A DNA stretch of 64,000 nt from Erythroxylum novogranatense (Eukaryota; Streptophyta; Magnoliopsida; Malpighiales; Erythroxylaceae). How positions within the stretch are numbered: the first letter of the stretch is position 1; every line of letters starts with the position of its first letter. The position numbers and the translations under genes are program-made. The notes below the pieces were generated by a model that saw nothing but the letters and a program-made list of their open reading frames with translations, had not been told where the DNA came from and searched no databases. Shown here in pieces: positions 45,206-56,335 of this stretch. The DNA lies in assembly GCA_029891385.1 (NCBI GenBank), contig CM057228.1, forward strand, positions 62,998,523 through 63,062,522. The letters are read 5' to 3'.

Positions 45206-45847
45206 TCACGGTGGGTCCTGTAGCTCGGAATGGTCATCCGGTTGATATGCAAGCTTCATCTCAACAGCTTGGCTCCTGGGTAGCTCCATGTCCAATCCCT
45301 TACTTGAAGGCTCACCTGCAAAATCATCAGCAAGAAAATTTTCTCCAAAGAGATTGTCAGTAGAAGATGTTAAAGTTTGTGAAAAATCCCTACATGCATC
45401 GTCAATAACCGTATCAAGCATATTTACTCCAAGCAGAGAATAGTCCTCATGGGGGTGTTTCATTGCTTCATACATGTTGAAGCTTACCTGCTGATCACCT
45501 ACCTACATGGTTATCTTTCCTCCCTTCATGCTTAACATGGTGCTTGCTGTCCGGAGGAATGGTCGTCCGAGGATCAGTGAAGTGTCCTGCACAACTTCAG
45601 TAGACATATCAAGTACATAAAAATCAGCAGGAAACACTAAACCTTTAACTTGGACCAAGATGTCCTCAATTATTCCCACGGGATGCCTAAAGGATCTATC
45701 GGCCAATTGTAAAACTACAGATGTAAGTTTTATATTTTTCACTCCTAGGGCCTCGTAGACTGATTTAGGCATCACATTGATAGCCACCCCTAGATCTAAT
45801 AATGCTCGTCCGATGGTCACCTTTCCTATAACACAAGGGATAGTGAA
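45206..45847 (-). pseudogene. Element D protease and pre-RT segment
   Basis: Minus-strand Athila-type protease: TIGRALLDLGVAINVMPKSV with LDLG as active site (Athila elements have D-L-G rather than D-S/T-G), LADRSFRHPVGIIEDILVQV, FPADFYVLDM and ILGRPFLRT (45820-45503). A TAG ends the frame. The next open stretch, MYEAMKHPHEDYSLLGVNM (45475-45206), is the linker that normally leads into RT, but RT does not follow. Protease processing would mature gag. The coding part is preceded by a stop that separates it from gag. Confidence 0.85.
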
Positions 45848-45859
45848 AGATCCAGGATC

Positions 45860-47428
45860 TTAACACTTGACTGGAATTTGAGGCTTGAACAATGTAGACA
45901 CATTAGAGCTTACCTGGACTCTCTCGTTTGGCCTAAACTTTCTCTTATTCGTGCACAAGTCCTTCAAGTATTTAGCGTAGGCTGGAACTCTCTTCACTAA
46001 GTCAAACAAGGGTACATTGATTTCTACATTTCCAAACAAATCAATGATTTCTTTTTCATGTTTTATCTCATTCATGCGTTTGCTCATTAGATATGAATTT
46101 GGAAAAGGAAGGTCTTGAAGACTTACATCCTTACCTTTGTCGACTTGCTTGCTTGACTCTCCATGTTCAGCTTGATCTTTGTAACTCCCTGAAGTAGCTC
46201 CTTCTTTTCTCGACACATGCTTCTTTTCTTTCAATAGTGCTTCTTCCCTCACACTTTCTGATTTCTTGATCTTTTCCTTGGGTGGAGGTATTGCTTCACT
46301 TTCAATCTCCTCATCACATACCCTTTCATCTTCTTGAGGATTAAACCTCACTTGTTTCCCTCTCCGAAGGGCGATTGCATTAAGACTCTTGGGATTCATC
46401 ACAGTATTTGAAGGAATAGTTCCACTGCTTTTTGCTTCATTCTCACTCATGTTGTTAGACAACTGAGTGAAATATGAATTAATGTTCTCTGCCTTGGTCT
46501 CCCATTGTTCCATTCATTTCTCCAAGGCGTTGAACCTAGCAACAGTTTTTGAGGAATCCTGTTGAATAAGAGAAGCAATGGCATTAAATTGGTTAGCATT
46601 AAAATCCCTCTCCTCCTTCATCAGAGTCATCATACTGTGAAGCAACTGGTTGGTGTCTTCCTTTGGTGGGACCATTAGGGCTTGTTGTTGATTGGGGAAC
46701 TGGTTAGTGGAAGTACCTGCTCCTCCCCCTTGTGGAAATCTGTTTTGAGCCCTGCTTTCTTCATTCCTCCAACCGAATCTTGGATTGAACTTCCATCCCT
46801 CATTGTATGTGTTGGAGTATGGATCCCACTTCTGATTTGTTCTCCCTGGATACACTGCTGACACCTCTTCATATCTTCCAGGGCATACACTTGATATGTG
46901 CATGACTGACCCACAAGTGTCACAACTGGGTGCAGTAAGGTCCATTGAAGACGATGGGCGATGCATATTCAAGTTCTTCAATTCGGCAGTAATACAAGAT
47001 AACTGTGATGTTATCCTGTTCTCCAGTGACTCTACCTTTGTTTCCAGACTCTCCATTCTTTTGGCTTGAGCTGTTAAGGCTCCCAATTCATGCACTCCTC
47101 TTAAATCTCTCACACTGTACTGTTGATGGTTCAAGGCCATCTTCTTGATCAAGTCCCATGCTTCCAAGGCTATAAGATCAATCAAAGAACCTCCAAATGC
47201 AGCATCCAACATACCTTTCTCCTGACTTTTCAACCCATCATAAAAATATTGCACCAATTGCTCATCAGGAATTTGGTGATGGGGGCATCTAGATAATAGG
47301 TCTTGGAAGCGGTCCCAGTAGTCATACAGTGATTCATCATACTCTTGACGAGCTGACTAAATTTCCGTCCTCATTGATGAGGTTCTGGAAGCTGGAAAGT
47401 ACTTCTCCAAAAAGGCTTTTCTCAAATT
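45860..47428 (-). pseudogene. gag: Element D gag, C-terminal two-thirds
   Basis: Minus strand from the E joint: LRKAFLEKYFPASRTSS..., a TAG near 47360, then YDYWDRFQDLLSRCPHH, VQYFYDGL, MLDAAFGGSLIDL (47257 on). Next come a coiled coil (LETKVESLENRI), a zinc-finger-like CDTCGSVMHISSVCPG (about 46925-46880), NPRFGWRNEE, and the Lys/Glu-rich C-terminal part (46513-45860) with LNAIALRRGKQV, FGNVEINVPLFDLVKRVPAYAKYLKDLCT. The frame stops at 45863-45861 before protease. Capsid function; broken by stops and by two insertions (E and H). Confidence 0.88.
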
Positions 47429-47433
47429 GGTCC

Positions 47434-47599
47434 TGTTGGGTCCCGATTCGCTTTAAGCAGGTTTTCTTTATTTTGAGGTTTAGATTGATTAATTCTTTTT
47501 AGTTAGAATTATTTGGGATTTTAGTGTTTAGTTAATAAAAATAAATTGAAAGGATTTAGTTAAAATTACAATTTTAAGAAATTCTTAGAAATTAAAGGC
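47434..47599 (+). repeat. Element E: outer LTR start, inverted repeat of 50322-50487
   Basis: The first 166 bases of the LTR in plus orientation (TGTTGGGTCCCGATTC...). The same sequence ends at 50487 in the opposite direction with only a few differences. Homology stops at TTAAAGGC, immediately before GCACTC-type palindromes (47604-47653). Confidence 0.88.
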
Positions 47600-50502
47600 G
47601 AACGCACTCTGTTGAGTGCGAGGATTCCTTGCACTCAGACTGAGTGCAAGGAACAATTTATGTTTTATTTTTTTTTTCAAAAACTGAAATAACCTCCTAG
47701 TTTTGAACAGGTATAACTTTTCATCCCGAAATCGAAATTTCATAAATTTAGTGTCAATAAAAAGATAAAAGGAAGCTCTACAACTTCCTAGAAGGATTTA
47801 AAAACTAATTTAGCAATTAAGAGGGTCATAAATTGCTTCAAAGTTGCTGTTATTAAAAATTCAATTTCCCTACACAATGCCAAAAATTTGAGAATTCATA
47901 TCTTTTAGCATACAAGTCTAAAAATAACACATTTTACCTCATTGGAAAGATAATAAGATGACCTACAAGTTTCATTGAGGGTGAAAAAATCAATTCAATC
48001 ATTAAAGAGGGTAAAAATACACTCAAAGTTTCAGCCTATAAAAAGATCAATGAAACAGTAAATTTACCTAAATGAACAGTCAACTTCCAAACCTCATAAC
48101 TTTTTATTCCTAACTCCAATAATTGCAAATCATACCTCATTTTAAAGATAGAACGATAATCTACATTTTTCATGAAGACGGAAAAAAATCAAAACTGTCT
48201 CTAAGAGGGTGAAAAAGCCCTCCAAAGGTTCTGCAAAAATTTTATGACTAACAATAGTAGCTGAAACCTTTCAGCTCTCATAACTTTTTCATCCTAATCC
48301 AATTGTGACAAACTTTATGTCATTGGAAAGATCTAAACATGTTCTACATTCTTCAAGAAGACCACACAAACTAATTCAAGCTCTAAAGTGTTTTAAAACT
48401 TAAGTGAAGTTGCTGCCCAATTTTAGGAAAAATTGGACAGCATCTCCCCTATTATGTCACTAACCAAACTCTTCAATTCAATTCATCCCGACTCAAGTAC
48501 CTGCATGAAAACTCAATATCCAATGGCAGCAACACACTCCTAGGCTTCTAAAAATTTCTCAAACCATAAGGCAATCTCACTCCTAAGCATCTACTTATTC
48601 CCAATCCATAAAGTCACATGATTTCATTCTTTCCTTTTTGGTCATTCTCAACCATACAACAATACATTCTTAAAAACCAAACATAAGATACATTTAAACT
48701 TCAAAACTCTTACATTTACATGGAAATAAGTAAATACAAAGCCTTAGAGGGCATTTTAGCCCAGATACATCAACATCTCAAGAACAAAATACAAAATACA
48801 TCATTAGTTCCAAAATGCTATCTAATGCCTTGTTTTTTAACATATGATTTCAAAAACAAAAATGCATCGGAGTATGCCTCAATCCCGATGCGGTGACTCG
48901 GTTTCTCGCTCGACACCTGTGGAGGCGAAATGGGGGGTGAGCTCGATGGCTCAGTGGGTAATAACTTAATAAACGAGAATATAAGCAAAAATCATTATTT
49001 ATTCTTTCATTTCCAAAACAACATCACATTAAGGAAAGCATTGACAATTTTCAAATCTTTTCGTAGAATTTATCACATCAAACAAATTACAAATATAACA
49101 TATCACAAAACAATCTAACTTTTCACAAAATCACAAACAAGATGGTTCGGGTGGATCCGAAACAGAACGCATTATACATTTCCATGAAGCGTCATGTATA
49201 GTAGTCAGGATGACAGAGTCCTCGAGAGGAACTCCATGGCCACTAATGGTAGGTAGAGAAGACTATGGCTAGACAGGTGCACCTGACTCAGACTGGACCA
49301 CCACAAACCCAAAGAAAACATGCATATCACCTAATTCACACAATTTACATACATTAACCACAAATAGCTTTTACTAAATTCACTTTCACTTGATTTTCAC
49401 AATTTGCCAAAATCACATATCGAACCTATTCACTTAACAAATCATTTAACAAACACTTTCAACATAAACTTACATATAAAAGATACTTTATACAAATTAT
49501 AATCAACACAAAGGGTAATTCATTTAAAATTCTTAAATCATTGGAAAGCATAATTAACTTTTATTATAAAACTTTTATTTAGCCTACAACTCAATTACTA
49601 AGCAATCACCCACCTTACTTTCCTTTAGCTTGTAGGATGGTCAATTTGCCTTGGCTCTTCTTCCAAATGCCTTAATTCACCTTCATTAAGCATGATTATC
49701 CCATAAGCATAAAAGATAGCAAAATTTAACTTTCTAAGGAATGGGAAAACATGAATTAACAACTACCTAACCTTACCCATACCTTAACTAAGCTATTTAG
49801 ACCCAAAATCCATCAAGAAACTTCAAAACTTTTGAAATTTTCCTTACCTATATGAAACCCACGAAATTCTCTTTTTGCTTCCAAGGAAAGATTAAACTCT
49901 TCCTCTTCCTCTTTCTTCTTAAAGATCACTCTAGTTCCCTTTTCTAAAGCAAAATAAGACAAAGCTCTTACTTCTTTTCTTCTTCTTCTTCTTCTTCTTC
50001 TTCTTCTTCCTAGCTTGGCCGAAAGTCTCCCCCTTCCACTCTTTTATTTGGCAAATTTTGTAGCTTTCTAACTTAAAAGACTAAAGGAACTTTGATTTTT
50101 TTAACTTATAACTTAAGCCCTCCACCAAAACTACGTCATTTTATTTACTCTTCTTAAAACTTAAAACTTTCATGGCTTCCACTCTTAATTCACGGCAATC
50201 ATCACCTCATTCCTTCCTTCTTCATTATCTAATATCATGTAAAATGGGCTAAAAGCCCATCTTATAAATTTTAAGCCTTAAAAACTAAGTAACTTCCTAA
50301 ATTAATCCTATACCAACTTATGCCTTTAATTTCTAAAAATTTCTTAAAATTCTAATTTTAACTAAATCCTTTCGATTTATTTTTATTAACTAAACACTAA
50401 AATACCAAATAATTCTAACTAAAAAGAATTAATCAATCTAAACCTCAAAATAAAGAAAACCTGCTTAAAGTGAATCGGGGCCCAACATTTCTCCCCCCTT
50501 AA
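47600..50502 (-). repeat. Element E 3' LTR body and polypurine tract, minus orientation
   Basis: From 50487 downward: TGTTGGGCCCCGATTC, a (GAA)n-type run (plus strand CTT, 49974-50011), donor-like ATAG|GTAAGGAAA at 49847, an acceptor-like CTCCACAG ending at 48917 just after a hairpin (48938-48953), then long diverged modules with CATAACTTTT (48300, 48110, 47710), and the GCACTC palindromes at 47604-47653. AAGGGGGGAGAAA (50488-50502, minus) is the polypurine tract. No gene is present. Confidence 0.85.
48917..48965 (-). promoter_or_regulatory. Hairpin and acceptor-like site, E LTR
   Basis: Minus strand: CCCACTGAGC-CATCGA-GCTCACCC then CTCCACAG|G. The stem TGAGC/GCTCA replaces TGAGTT/AACTCA of A, B and G at the corresponding place (ACTGAG...CTCACCC). 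Confidence 0.55.
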
Positions 50503-50509
50503 AAGACTT

Positions 50510-51190
50510 TTATCCTCGAAATTCGTACCTGACATACTGAAGAGATGGCAATGCTTCTCCTTCATAGCTTCCAATGGCTCCCACGTCCTCTTCCACCGAG
50601 TGGTTCCTCCATAAGACTTTTACCAACTGCACAGCCTTGTTCCTGAGAACCTTTTCTTTGGTATCCAAGATCGCCTGACCGAAGCTCTTCATAACTCAAA
50701 TCATCACTCAACTAAACTTCATCAGCTTGAATGACATGAGAGGGATCTGATCGATATCTCCACAGCATAGAAACATGAAAAACATCATGAATCTGGGATA
50801 ATTCAGGAGGAAATACTAATCTGTAAGCCAACGGACCAATCCTCTCCAGAATCTCATAAGGCCCCACATACCTCGGACTCAGCTTACTCTTCTTACCAAA
50901 TCTCAAAATCCCTTTCCAAGGGGAAGTCTTAAGAAACACCTTCTCGCCGACCTCATACTCCATCTCTTTCCTGTGAGCATCTTCATAACTCTTCATCCTC
51001 GCCCCGAGTCGCTTTGATTTATGCTTTATCAAGTTGACCTTATCACGGCCATATCAGACAACTCGACCCAAAAGTTTCTTGTCTCCCTCTGCATCCCAAC
51101 ACACTAGAGTCCTACATCTTCTCCCATACAGAGCCTCATACGGCGCCATCTAAATGCTCGAATGATACGAATTATTAAATGCAAATTCGA
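50510..51190 (-). pseudogene. Element E integrase C-terminal part
   Basis: Minus strand: LIEFAFNNSYHSSI (51190-51150, end of the core), RCRT-type linker in broken frames, then the C-terminal beta domain MKSYEDAHRKEMEYEVGEKVFLKTSPWKG, SPRYVGPYEILERIG, IHDVFHVSMLWRY (51032-50712). A chromodomain-like remnant follows, AVQLVKVLWRNHSVEED (50640-50585), ending at 50510 near the polypurine tract. Same family type as A and F. The catalytic core is lost upstream and there are at least three frame changes. Confidence 0.85.
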
Positions 51191-51196
51191 TCAAGG

Positions 51197-51498
51197 GATA
51201 CCGTGGTATAACCCGTAAACACACGTCGAGGGTATAACCCCCAAATACCTTTAGTAGTGTGGGGTCCAACATTAAAAGGCACCTTTTAATGTTGGACCCC
51301 ACACCCCACCCTGGCTCAATGGTGGGAGGCGTCCACGTAAAGTGGAACAAAACCCTAAGGTCTTGGGTTCGAGGGCTAGAACTCACCTGATGCCAGAAGG
51401 GACAATACTGATTAAGGTTGGATGCCGTGGTATAACCCGCAAACACACGCCGAGGGTATAACCCCCAAACACCTATGGGTGGGGTGTGGGGTCCAACA
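51197..51498. mobile_element. Small SINE/TRIM-like repeat element in E
   Basis: A 302-base insertion-like block replaces the RT region of E. Two similar 75-79 base stretches in direct orientation on the minus strand (51498-51420 and 51271-51197) start TGTTGGACCCCAC and include GGGGGTTATACCCTCG and GGGTTATACCACGG. The central unit 51290-51498 also has inverted ends (TGTTGGACCCCACACCCC on both strands). Inside it a pol III-like A box (TGGCTCAATGGTGG, 51312-51325) and B box (GGGTTCGAGGGC, 51365-51376) sit about 40 bases apart. A 44-base near-perfect palindrome spans 51259-51302. It could be a tRNA-derived SINE with a partial second copy or a terminal-repeat miniature LTR element. No primer site is visible. 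Confidence 0.55.
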
Positions 51499-51712
51499 GA
51501 TCCACTACCAAACTAGATCCATCGATCACAAGCTCACAATCTCGAAAGATCCGGCTCACAATAACATTCCTCCCTAACGGAGTACTAATAAGCAGAAAAT
51601 CATCTAATAGAACTGACTGCATACCAGGCAATATCATACTAGCAGAGACATAAGAATGCGTGGAACCAGAATCAAAGAGAACATATACATCAGAATGAAA
51701 AAGATGAGCCAT
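51499..51712 (-). pseudogene. Element E protease, truncated
   Basis: Minus strand MAHLFHSDVYVLFDSGSTHSYVS: aspartic protease with an intact D-S-G-S active site (about 51676-51656), followed by STPLGRNVIVSRIFRDCELVI. The frame runs to VVDLL at the joint with the small repeat. The second half of the domain (LGMDWL-type) and RT are absent. Confidence 0.8.
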
Positions 51713-51875
51713 ACCAGTAACAACCTTCGGTACGGCTGTAGCCTCCTATCGAGTCGTAGCAAAACACCCGGCCTTGTGCTTACCCTCTCGGTCTCCCTGG
51801 AGGATTGGGGCTCCTCACTGACCCAGAACTGCTTACTCTAGCAGCTGGTCTAGTCCCCACTATCTTTGCTCTCCT

Positions 51876-52982
51876 CTAAGCCTGAGGTTGAGATCCTTCC
51901 CCTCTGAGCATCTGAGGACATTCTCTAATTATGTGACCCTTCTCCCCACACTTGAAGCAGGCACCCGACAACCTATGACACTCTCCTCGATGCGGGTGTC
52001 CGCAGTGCTCACACGGAGGAGTCTGGATCTCGCTCTCTCGCTTCATTGTTTCTCCCCCGAGGAAGCCTGCATGCACTTCGCCCCGACCGCTTGCTCGCTG
52101 AGGGGCACTATTGACACCTCGACTCAATCCGCACTCCTTCCACCTCGTTAGCTAATCAGACATCGCCTCTTCCCAATGATCGCTCTGCTCTTTTCTTCCT
52201 ACTACCTCCCGCTCGATGTTCTCGACTTCTCATCCTGGAGGCAAGATCCACCAGCCATCGATAATCACAGTAAATTATGAAGTATTACCTTTCTTTGATG
52301 CCCTGTGGAGGCCTCCTCAAACTTTCTGCACTTGTCTTCCTCATCGCCACACATGAGCTGCATATCCGACAATGGGTGAATAGCAGCTCATACTCGCTAA
52401 TGTACATCTCCTCTAAGTCAAATTGAGAAACTCCCGCCTTGTCTGCATGTAGACCGGAAAGATACTTCTTTTGAATAGTTCTCCAAAATCCTCCATAAAA
52501 GCACTGTGGTGGTAAATGACTCTGTGGGATCGACTCCCACCAAAGGAAGAGCATCACCGCAATAAATCGACAAGATACTCTAGCTTCTCCTCATCGTAAC
52601 ATTTCATCCAAGAAGCACCTCTCGCCCTCTTCACCTAAGATTCAGCTTCCTCCGGATTGGTGATACCATAAAAGTCCACCGCTCCGAACTTTCGCAGTTT
52701 ATCAAACTGTCCGCCCCTAACATCAGAAACTGGCATGGAAGCTCGAGACCCTTGACCCATGGCAAAAGTGAAAGCCTGGGCAAAGGCTTGGAAGACTTGC
52801 GGGTCCATCGCAGGCATAGTAGGAGGAGGAGGAGGTGGAGGCTCCTCAGGTTGCACACTAGGTTCCTCAGGGCCAGGAGCAGAATATGTCCCTGTAGCTT
52901 GTGGGACATGAGACCCATCTGTGCTTCCCTGGCGAGAGCTTGAGTGAGATCGAGTCCCTCGGGTTCTACTCCGACGTGGCAT
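51876..52982 (-). pseudogene. gag: Element E gag
   Basis: Minus strand, start MPRRSRTRGTRSHSS at 52982. A Pro-rich segment with PPPPPPP (about 52830), FAQAFTFAMGQG, FDKLRKFGAVDFYG and PEEAE follow, then TAG at 52637-52635. The capsid core continues in shifting frames to 52285 (WWESIP, YMQTRREFLNLT, YAAHV). The zinc region (52127-51876) has CEHCGHPHRGEC and CFKCGEKGHIIREC, a canonical C-x2-C-x4-H-x4-C knuckle. Breaks are mostly single-base losses. Identity as chromovirus gag is secure. Confidence 0.85.
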
Positions 52983-53207
52983 ATTACTCCTTCAGAATAA
53001 AACCAGTGAAAAACTTTAGTTCATGCAAAAACAATTTTTCAAAGTATCTTGAACGCTTTAATACATGCAAAATCATGTAAAATCAACATTTAAAATCATT
53101 TAAAACAATTCAAAATAATACAATTTATGCACATAATGCACATAAGTCACTTTAAAAAAATCCACAAAAACCTTAAATTTCTCTTTCTACCCGAACCTAA
53201 ACCGAAA

Positions 53208-53219
53208 GCTCTGATACCA
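53208..53219 (-). other. Element E primer-binding site (initiator tRNA-Met type)
   Basis: TGGTATCAGAGC on the minus strand, four bases inside the LTR end at 53224. It fixes the 5' end of the flipped interior on the right. 52983-53207 is AT-rich leader. Confidence 0.92.
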
Positions 53220-53223
53220 TAAG

Positions 53224-54409
53224 TGTTGGAACCCCTCCCCGGTGAGTTGTGTGCCCGACGTCCTATGTGACATCTGGACGCGCATCTCACGAGGGAGGAA
53301 TTCCTCACCACGAAAGAAACCTCAAATCGAACTTAATTTAACGTCATCCGAACAAAAGTTGATAAACTCACCCTAATTATCCTCCAATAAAATATATCTG
53401 CTTAGGGCCCATTACTAAATCCGATTCCTAAGCTAAAATGAAATTCCATATCTCTAGGTCAATTAGAATCAGAAACCGCCTCAATCGGATCTCTATAGCT
53501 CACAAAATCGTCCGAAACGGAAATGCATTCGAAACCGTCACGTAATTGACTCTCTTCAATATTTTCCGTAAAGTCCGACCAAAACCCGACACTCTCATTT
53601 TACCAAAAAAAGGTATAAAAAATTTTTAGCCATCCAACGCTTTAAAAATCGTGAAAATCGGAGGTCAAACGGAGGAAAGACAAAGAAAATAAGAAAAATG
53701 GCTTTATTTACCATTTTTTTAAAAAAATCAGAAATTAAAAAAATCAGAAATTAAAAAAAAATGTGTAAACAATGTCGCACTCTGCTAAGTGCGACACACT
53801 CCCTCGCACTCAGCAGAGTGCGTTCCTCCCACTCTGCTGTTGAGTGCGAGGATTCCTTGCACTCAGACTGAGCGCGAGGAACAATTTATGTTTTAATTTT
53901 TTTTTAATTTCTGATTTTTTAAAAAAATGATAAATAAAGCCATTTTTTATTTTCTTCGTCTTTCCTCCGTTTGACCTCCGATTTTCATGATTTTCGAAGC
54001 GTTGGATTGCTAAAAAAATTTTATACCTTTTTTTGGTAAAATGAGAGTGTTAGATTTTGGTCGGATTTTACGGAAAATATTGAAGAGAGTCAATTATGTG
54101 ACGGTTTCGAATGTATTTCCGTTTTCGGATGATTTTGTGAGCTATAGAGATTCGATTGAGGCGGTTTCTGATTCTAATTGACCTAGAGATATGGAATTTC
54201 ATTTTAGCTTAGGAATCGGATTTAGTAATGGGCCCTAAGAAGATATATTTTATTGGAGGATAATTAGGGTGAGTTTATCAAGTTTTGTTCAGATGACGTT
54301 AAATTAAGTTCGATTTGAGGTTTCTTTCGTGGTGAGGAATTCCTCCCTTGTGAGATACGCGTCCAGATGTCACGTAGGACACACGACTCACTGGGGAGGG
54401 TTTCCAAAA
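53224..54409. repeat. 1.2 kb fold-back palindrome of the E LTR end
   Basis: The left arm (53224 to about 53760) starts TGTTGGAACCCCTCCCC, and the right arm (about 53900 to 54409) is its reverse complement with scattered differences, ending CACTGGGGAGGGTTTCC. About 130 bases between the arms hold smaller palindromes: TCGCACT...AGTGCGA, CGCACTCAGCAGAGTGCG, and GCACTCAGACTGAGCGC. The left arm is the minus-oriented end of one LTR, the right arm the plus-oriented end of the other. Confidence 0.92.
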
Positions 54410-54414
54410 GGTCC

Positions 54415-54521
54415 AGCTATGATAAGCATTAGCAACATGCCTCAGAAGACTCATGTACCACTCTCGTGCCTTTCCTTCCAAGGACAAATGAAAGACTTTC
54501 CATAGCACTTGGTCCAAAGTA
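54415..54521 (-). pseudogene. gag: Element D gag, middle fragment between E and H
   Basis: Minus strand TLDQVLWKVFHLSLEGKAREWY..., then HVANAYHSW up to the E joint. This is the capsid segment expected between KPMG (57495 on, after H) and LRKAFLEKYFP (47428 on, after E). It proves that both insertions are in one gag gene. Confidence 0.9.
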
Positions 54522-54526
54522 GCTCC

Positions 54527-56335
54527 TGTAGGAAAATCCCGGTGTGTGCATCACATGCACACGGTGCGGAAAACAAAAATTTTTATTCCAGGACCTTCCC
54601 GAAAGCCAGGATCCATGTGACTATATAACAAACTCAAACCATAACGGCCAAAGGAGACCGTCTCTAACGGTATCCACGCAGAGATCGGAGAACCTAACCG
54701 GGGTAAACCCTTTGACCCGGGAATAGCTAGAACAAAGTAAAGACTGCTAGATCTTACCTTTGTTCTTGGAGAGCTATGGAGAAACGATGGAGGAGAAACT
54801 TGGAGAAGAGCTTGAAGATGATCGATGATGAAGATAGCTTGAGAGAAACTCTTTCTTTTCAAACCTTTCTTACTCCTTCAAAAGCCAACGATCATCCCCT
54901 TATTTTAGTCTTCAAACGGATTTTTATCTCTTCTCATGGCCACATGTCACATACGTAGAACACCATTTGTTTTTGTCCTTTTGTAATTTAATGCATTTAA
55001 TGACAAGGCATAAAAGGAGAAGGTTCTCCTCCTTTCCACGTATAGGCATATACATATATATATATATTACTTAATTAATTAATAAGATATATATATATAT
55101 ATAAATGCTGAAGTGGTCCAGTCACACTGGGGTCGGTCCTATCGGGTCCCGGTATGGAAAAACCACCGAAAAAAATTTTCAGTAATATCGATGTCGCGAT
55201 CTCATCGGGACATATCTCGATCTCATCGAGATCCATTTAATTCCATTGCCCTCCATTTATTGGATCTCTGTCTAAAACTATTTTATGAATTCTCCGAATC
55301 ACTCTTATGCGTGTGACCCATTAGGTTTTCGGTTATGTTGACCACTTAGATTAACACTTAATCTGAGCAAGTCATGAGCGGTATCTAGCAACACATCATG
55401 ACCCCTAATTGATCGGAAAGTAATTGGTTTGACGAATGAACCTATATTCATCACGGACCATATCACGAACCTTTCCATAGACAATTACTGTGCAATTCGT
55501 CCTTTCACCATGCTATACCCCACTTGGTTATGAGTATGGACAAAGTGTCAACTCACTAGATCGACTACGCCAAATCTAGTCCAAGTGATATATTAGTTCT
55601 TGTCCCGACTCATTACTTTATATGTCACCAAGACACTCTTCATGACATACGCATTCTATTAGAGATTTCCAAGTAATGACCCCGATAAGAGGCCATGGTA
55701 TCATCTTCGCTATCACGTAAGTGGTGAACTTTATTGGCTACCCAATTACCTTCGAATACCTCAAGTCGCACTCCAAATACCACCCTATGAGCGACCTATG
55801 TAAGGCAACAAGGAATGGAGTCAAAGCACGTAATCAAGATTCAGATATCCTCGAGTACCTCAAGTCTAAGGATATTTACACCATTGCTATGATGAGATTA
55901 TCACCGACATTAGAATAGACATCCATGTGATGATCTCATAGCAGTCATCCAATGAACTTACTACCTCTAGTAAGCATTCACATCTCAACCCTAAATATCT
56001 CATATTTACAGCTTCGACATCCACCGCTGATCAAATCAAGGAGCTTGAAATGTGTTAGTCTCCGGACACCGATGTCCAGCCAGAATCCTATGACTAGGAT
56101 AATTTAGATATCTTGACATAATTGCACATGATAGGAATCTCAGAGTATGATCACATCATAATTTCCTTCATGCTATGTCATATATCATGGACTTCATTAA
56201 TTTGCTTATTGATCAATATCAATTCATAAATAATGAACAATAAATTAATGAAATATGCCTTTCTTTATCATATATTTCATAAATTGCATTAAACGCTTAA
56301 TATCTTGTTTGTTAATCATTTATCACTTTCAGCTT
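54527..56335 (-). repeat. Element H 3' LTR, minus orientation, lacking its start
   Basis: On the minus strand it ends ...GGGATTTTCCTACA at 54527, a CA end. It holds a hairpin GTGTGCATGTGATGCACAC near the end and TA runs at 55052-55105. No gene is present. The first about 75 bases of this LTR are found flipped at 57186-57260. Confidence 0.75.

Larger units (their letters stand above)
47434..54409 (-). mobile_element. Element E: Ty3/gypsy chromovirus-like element with an internal inversion
   Basis: Bounded by GGTCC (47429-47433 and 54410-54414). The outer ends are in plus orientation (starts TGTTGGGTCCC, ends GGGTTTCCAAAA), while everything between about 47600 and 53870 is in minus orientation: 3' LTR 50487 downward, polypurine tract, integrase end, protease, gag, primer site 53219-53208, and LTR end at 53224. 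Each LTR is therefore half flipped, which one inversion with breakpoints in both LTRs explains. RT, RNase H and most of integrase are missing, with a 0.3 kb insertion in their place. Confidence 0.85.

Noticed and set aside
51312..51376. Possible tRNA gene from A and B box matches
   Set aside because: No cloverleaf can be drawn from the flanks; it is better explained as part of a SINE-like repeat.
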